Assembly: GCA_005884765.1 (NCBI GenBank)
Contig: VAZV01000150.1
Coordinates: forward strand, 40,310-104,309
Direction of reading: 5' to 3'
Length of the DNA: 64,000 nucleotides
Origin: Alphaproteobacteria bacterium
GTDB taxonomy: Bacteria > Pseudomonadota > Alphaproteobacteria > Rhizobiales > Xanthobacteraceae
Shown here piece after piece: positions 60,832 through 64,000 of the stretch (its first letter is position 1; every line of letters starts with the position of its first letter). The notes beneath the pieces are model-generated. The model saw nothing but the letters and a program-made list of their open reading frames with translations, was not told the origin of the DNA and did not search any database. The position numbers were made by a program, and so were the translations under genes.

Positions 60832-61179
60832 TCTTTCCCGCTGAAGCAAACCTGACTCGATTGATCCGAAGTTCTGACTCGATCTCGTCGCCAGCGCGCC
60901 CGAATCAGAAACGCATTTAGCGCTCGTCGACGGGCGACCGTTGACTGACGTCTTGTTAGAGTACCCACAGCACTTCGCCTCATTCCGATAGCTCGCACAC
61001 TTCCGGGATGGGGCGATTTTTTGAGACGCCGGATACACTGGGCTCTGACTTACGATAATCAGACCCTACCGAAACGATGGTCGCTCCAGCCTGTCGAAAT
61101 CGACTTGAAGGTTGCAGCCGGCGTTAGAAAAATGCACGGGACAAAAAGAGGACACTGCGGGGACACCGAGCATCAGCTC
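60832..61179. other. Gene-free stretch with hairpin repeat
   Basis: About 350 nt; 60875-61030 is the diverged copy of 29500-29630. No gene. Confidence 0.45.
60976..61015 (+). terminator. 11-bp hairpin repeat, copy 2
   Basis: The same stem as copy 1 at 29574 (CGCCTCATTCC/GGGATGGGGCG) with a different 18-nt loop and a run of six T at 61017-61022, so it fits a Rho-independent terminator. Confidence 0.68.
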
Positions 61180-61380
61180 CTATTCGAAAAGGACCTTGGA
61201 GCTCCCACGCGGGGCCCGCCGGCACATTGCGTTGGGATTTGAGATGCCATGAGCAACGCCCGCGCGATTGATCGGTGCTAGGGCAGCGCTCGCGGTGTGT
61301 GCGGGCTGCGGGAGAGCCCGATCGAACCTTGCCTCTAGATCATCGTTTGGCGGGGGCTCAAGGTTGGGCTTTTTGGTCAT
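61180..61380 (-). CDS. Small protein coupled to the zinc-ribbon gene
   Basis: 66 codons from ATG 61380, which overlaps the stop of the preceding gene (ATGA). TKKPNLEPPPNDDLEARFDR, then ALPQPAHTASAALAPINRAG and VAHGISNPNAMCRRAPRGSS. A polar start, an Ala-rich middle and a basic end. No family known; the overlap supports translation. Confidence 0.5.
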   Translation of the reverse strand: MTKKPNLEPPPNDDLEARFDRALPQPAHTASAALAPINRAGVAHGISNPNAMCRRAPRGSSKVLFE

Positions 61381-61592
61381 CCCCACCTTTTCCCAAAAAT
61401 GAGCGACTTCGCCTGATCGACTTTCCAATCGAAGAAATCGTAATTGCCGGGCCACGCGTGGACTATGCCCCTGCAAACCTCACAGCTGAACCTGTCGGAA
61501 TGCTTGTTTGGATGCTGCTCCCTCGTTGCGGTGTAAGGGAGCCCGCAATTGGGACAGCTAAAATATTCGGTCGTCCATGTAGCGCTGGCCAT
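61377..61592 (-). CDS. Small zinc-ribbon protein
   Basis: 71 residues. TEYFSCPNCGLPYTATREQH, then FSCEVCRGIVHAWPGNYDFF and DWKVDQAKSLIFGKRW. Two C-x2-C pairs 24 residues apart form one zinc ribbon. The family is common in Bradyrhizobium and related genomes; function unknown. First gene of a coupled pair with the 61180 gene. Confidence 0.75.
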   Translation of the reverse strand: MASATWTTEYFSCPNCGLPYTATREQHPNKHSDRFSCEVCRGIVHAWPGNYDFFDWKVDQAKSLIFGKRWG

Positions 61593-61764
61593 CCCGCGTT
61601 TATGCGCACACAGCGACCTATTGACCAGGAGGCCCGCGTCAACTTGTTTCGCATCTCACCGGCCAACTCGAGGCGTCACTCAGGCGTGAGGGTGCGGCCA
61701 ACGCTGGCTGGTGGGCGCTAGATATGGACGCCGCCTCTTATCTAAAGAGACAAAGGAGACAACC
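61593..61764. other. Spacer
   Basis: About 170 nt with no gene. AAAGGAGACAACC at its right end is a near-perfect ribosome site for the gene at 61765. Confidence 0.3.
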
Positions 61765-62000
61765 ATGAAAGGTACGGCAATCGCACTAGCACCTGCGCAT
61801 TTGCCCACACAGTTCGTCACGTCAGGACTCATACCGTCTACAGGAGTGCTGCGCCGTCAGTCGTCTTGTCGAATGGTAATCTCAGCCGCGATGTGTGGGG
61901 GCACTGGGCTTCCTACTATGGGCCCATGATTCCCTCATCCGGGAGCGGGCGCCGGCGGGTGACGAGCGCCATTAGCGTTGCTGGTGGCCATCATCCAGGA
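61765..62000 (+). pseudogene. Secreted small protein, frameshifted
   Basis: A near-perfect ribosome site (AAAGGAGACAACC) precedes MKGTAIALAPAHLPTQFVTS, the start of a signal peptide. A later frame reads VYRSAAPSVVLSNGNLSRDV, then WGHWASYYGPMIPSSGSG, the usual end of this Bradyrhizobium family. At least one indel separates the two parts. Confidence 0.6.
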
Positions 62001-62021
62001 TGTTGGCGACGCCTGCCTCTT

Positions 62022-62285
62022 TTACCGCCGGCGCGCGACGATAAAACCAACCAGAAAAGCGATCACAATGGAATGGACGGGCGCCTGGCGCGTCAACTTG
62101 ATCAGCTGTCTCTGGAGGCGCGAGCCGACTAACGGCCCGCTTGCGGCGGCAAGCTTGGCCGCTTCCTCTTTATAGTTTTGCGCCATCGCTGTAAGCCGTG
62201 CGGCAGCATCATGGACGCCGATGGCCTGCGCTTGGCTGCGGCAGCGGTCGGCTTGCTCCAAAAGGGCGGATTTCTCGTCTTCCAT
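62022..62285 (-). CDS. Helical protein with C-terminal membrane anchor
   Basis: 87 residues: MEDEKSALLEQADRCRSQAQ, then AIGVHDAAARLTAMAQNYKE and EAAKLAAASG, ending in a helix SIVIAFLVGFIVARRR. The ADRCR-x-QA and YKEEAAKLA segments mark a coiled small-protein family of rhizobia. Tail-anchored with an Arg stop-transfer. Role unknown. Confidence 0.7.
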   Translation of the reverse strand: MEDEKSALLEQADRCRSQAQAIGVHDAAARLTAMAQNYKEEAAKLAAASGPLVGSRLQRQLIKLTRQAPVHSIVIAFLVGFIVARRR

Positions 62286-62414
62286 CCCAATCTAACCAGC
62301 AGCCGGCGGGTGGGTTTCCGAGTGCGACAGTCCGTCCGCTCCGCGGCAGGGACCGCCCAGGATGCGCTGGCCCGCGGGAGGTGGAGGGAAGGTCAGCCCG
62401 CGGCGATAGCGCGC
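62286..62414. other. Spacer
   Basis: About 130 nt, G+C-rich, with no gene identified. Confidence 0.3.
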
Positions 62415-62595
62415 TGTACGGCGGCTTGCTGAGACGCTTGGCAATCTTCGCGATGGTGGCGCGGCTGCAGCCGGTGGCGGCCTATATCGAGGACCAGGAT
62501 TGGCCGGCAGCGATCATGCGGCCGATGCCGTCATTGCGCTCTGCATCCTCTGAACGGCCCTTGTAGCGGCCCTCAGCCTTGGCCTTGGCCCTCCG
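62415..62595 (-). pseudogene. Serine recombinase C-terminal piece with internal stop
   Basis: RRAKAKAEGRYKGRSEDAER, then NDGIGRMIAAGQSWSSI, TAG, AATGCSRATIAKIAKR. This is the helix-turn-helix end of a resolvase (AKAEGRYKGR...GCSRATIAK). TAG replaces an expected CAG. It is joined in frame to the transposase relic upstream. Confidence 0.75.
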
Positions 62596-63077
62596 GACGA
62601 CGAACAAATCCATGGCGGCAATGTCCGGCGCATGGCTACGCAGAAAGGTGCACCATACCTGGCTTGGCGGCCCACGTCGCTTGACCATGTATTTGGCGAC
62701 GCTTGATTGAGCGACGGCAAGGCCGAGCTTGAGTAATTCGCCTTCGCCGTGGATGCGCGGCGTTCCCCAAAGTGGGTTCTCGATGCTCATCCGCCGGATC
62801 AGCGCGCGCAATTCCGTCTCGATCTGCGGCCGCCCTCCCCGTCCCAATGACTTCCAACGCCAATAGCAACGAAAGCCGGCCCGATGCCAACGCACTACCG
62901 TTCTGGCTGGATAATCCTCACGACCTTCAGGATCGAAGGAAACCATCGATACATCTGGAGGAAGAACCAGCGATCGTTGTTCGTGAGCCAAGGTCGGCTG
63001 GGCATCTTGCGCCGTAGAACGTTCAACTGATGTCGGAGCGCAGCATTCTCAGCCCCCAGCCCGCACTTCGACTTGAA
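62596..63077 (-). mobile_element. Transposase relic (integrase-core type)
   Basis: FKSKCGLGAENAALRHQLNV, then LRRKMPSRPWLTNNDRWFFL and ILKVVRIIQPE in one frame. After a shift near 62900 it reads TVVRWHRAGFRCYWRWKSLG, RALIRRMSIENPLWGTPRIH, VAKYMVKRRGPPSQVW and APDIAAMDLFVV. It stops exactly before the DDE catalytic core should begin. RIHGEGELLKL carries a GE duplication (6 bp). No inverted repeats were found. Confidence 0.8.
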
Positions 63078-63100
63078 TTGGCGAGGCCAACACAGGACGG

Positions 63101-63409
63101 AAATGGCCCGTCGGACTTGCCCGGAAGCCGAAGCAAGCCGTTGCTTTTTATGCGGTGCTCGCAATTTCCGGATTGCTCGGCATCGCACTCAACTTTACCG
63201 CCATGGACCCGATCAAGGCGCTCTACTGGAGTGCCGTTCTCAACGGCGTGCTGGCGGCCCCTGTCATGTTCGCCCTCATGGTGCTGGTGCGCCGTCCAAA
63301 AGTAATGGGAGAACTGGTCGTGAAAGGCTGGCTCTATTGGCTGGGTTGGGCTTCCACGGTGTCGATGGCGTTTTGCATTATCGGAATGGCCGTCGGTATT
63401 TTCGTCTGA
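63101..63409 (+). pseudogene. Nramp-family metal transporter, C-terminal fragment
   Basis: WPVGLARKPKQAVAFYAVLA, then ISGLLGIALNFTAMDPIKAL, YWSAVLNGVLAAPVMFALMV and LGWASTVSMAFCIIGMAVG. These are the last three or four helices of an Nramp (Mn/Fe-proton symporter) family protein. The first about 300 residues, with the DPGN metal site, are missing. It abuts the transposase relic. Confidence 0.8.
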
Positions 63410-63481
63410 CCAAGCTTCTTGCAGCCTGTTCATGCTGATGCACCTAGGGGGGACATCTCTTGGCCTGTGCTAAGCCATTGT

Positions 63482-64000
63482 TCAGCCTTGGGGTGCGCCT
63501 ACGCTGTTGGCCATTGTCGCGCCACGCTCACCCATCGGCTTACTCGCCCCGGTGGTGGTATCGCATGCCGTCTGATGCTCCATTTCCGCGTCGATCTCGG
63601 CCCCGATCAGGATCACGATCGCGGAAATCCAGAGCCAGGTCATAAAGCCGATGACCGCGCCGAGCGAGCCGTAGGTTTCGTTGTAGTTCCCGAAATTCGC
63701 CGTGTACCATGAGAACAAAGCCGACGCGGCGAGCCATAGGATCGCTGCGACCGCACTTCCCCATGTGATCCAGCGCCAACGCGCCGTTCGGCGGCTTGGG
63801 CCGTAACGATAGATGAACGCCAGGGCCAGCATCAGCAGCAGCAACAGCGCTGGCCATCGCCCGACGCGAAGCAGCAAATCGCCCGCATTGGAAAGGCCCA
63901 CATAGTTCAAGGCGAGCGGCAATACGACGACCGCACCGAGGGCGGTGAGCGCGAAAAGGACTGCACCCAGCGTATAGGACAGAGAGATGACGTTGAGCCG
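63482..64000 (-). CDS. YihY/BrkB-family membrane protein, 5' end outside window
   Basis: The frame is open to the window edge. Helices include VISLSYTLGAVLFALTALGA, WPALLLLLMLALAFIYRYGP, WRWITWGSAVAAILWLAASA and the family mark FGNYNETYGSLGAVIGFMTW, followed by LWISAIVILIGAEIDAEMEH. YihY/BrkB proteins have six helices and are of debated function (once called RNase BN). The tail after GAEIDAEMEHQT is polar. It marks the return to ordinary chromosome at the right end. Confidence 0.9.
   Translation of the reverse strand, partial: RLNVISLSYTLGAVLFALTALGAVVVLPLALNYVGLSNAGDLLLRVGRWPALLLLLMLALAFIYRYGPSRRTARWRWITWGSAVAAILWLAASALFSWYTANFGNYNETYGSLGAVIGFMTWLWISAIVILIGAEIDAEMEHQTACDTTTGASKPMGERGATMANSVGAPQG

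Noticed and set aside
1..64000. CRISPR array or rRNA genes
   Set aside because: No regularly spaced repeats and no 16S/23S/5S signature blocks were seen anywhere.

Overview
The window reads as a high-G+C alphaproteobacterial chromosome, most likely Bradyrhizobium or a close relative (Nitrobacteraceae). I base this on codon use, the many small orphan protein families that I recognise as typical of that genus, a periplasmic-glucan OpgC homologue, and very-long-chain fatty acid/lipid A type genes (FabF-like, LpxL-like). No database was searched, so every assignment rests on reading motifs.

Layout. From 1 to 27.1 kb the window is ordinary chromosome with long intact genes: the end of a sensor kinase; a LysR gene diverging from an RND pump, its adaptor, OpgC and two small membrane genes (2.5-9.0 kb); an ABM-like gene and a second LysR gene diverging from an aldo-keto reductase/AraC chimera (10-12.8 kb); a minus-strand run TetR-patatin-MarR-EmrA-EmrB-Cys-rich protein (19.5-14.0 kb); and a 970-residue STAND-type regulator diverging from a deacetylase, SnoaL-like and DoxX-like operon (20.8-26.6 kb). 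At 27.1 kb an RND adaptor gene stops abruptly at a 44-nt 3' fragment of tRNA-Gln cut at its anticodon loop. A second fragment, of tRNA-Arg(CCG), follows within 210 nt. I read this as the scar of one or more integrative elements.

From 27.1 to about 63.4 kb gene density falls. The region is a patchwork of very small genes (30-140 codons), paralogous pairs and many broken genes: DNA-ligase pieces, truncated NikR, a Crp/Fnr gene without its HTH, a frameshifted Ldh2 oxidoreductase, ArdC, an ABC binding-protein fragment, a transposase-resolvase chimera and an Nramp tail. A few full-length genes lie inside it: a beta-ketoacyl-ACP synthase, a GHSLG membrane hydrolase, an SGNH hydrolase, an isoprenylcysteine-methyltransferase-like protein, a B12-binding radical SAM protein, an LpxL acyltransferase and a Rap1a/Tai-like protein. 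The window ends inside a YihY/BrkB gene.

The most interesting unit is at 35.6-40.9 kb. A module of membrane hydrolase, methyltransferase-like protein and a small secreted PVGK-repeat peptide is present twice, and each copy has lost a different enzyme: copy A keeps the hydrolase, copy B keeps the methyltransferase, and both keep the peptide. Many small genes in the island differ from an intact frame by one nucleotide. Either the island is decaying quickly or the assembly has indel errors; the sequence alone cannot decide.
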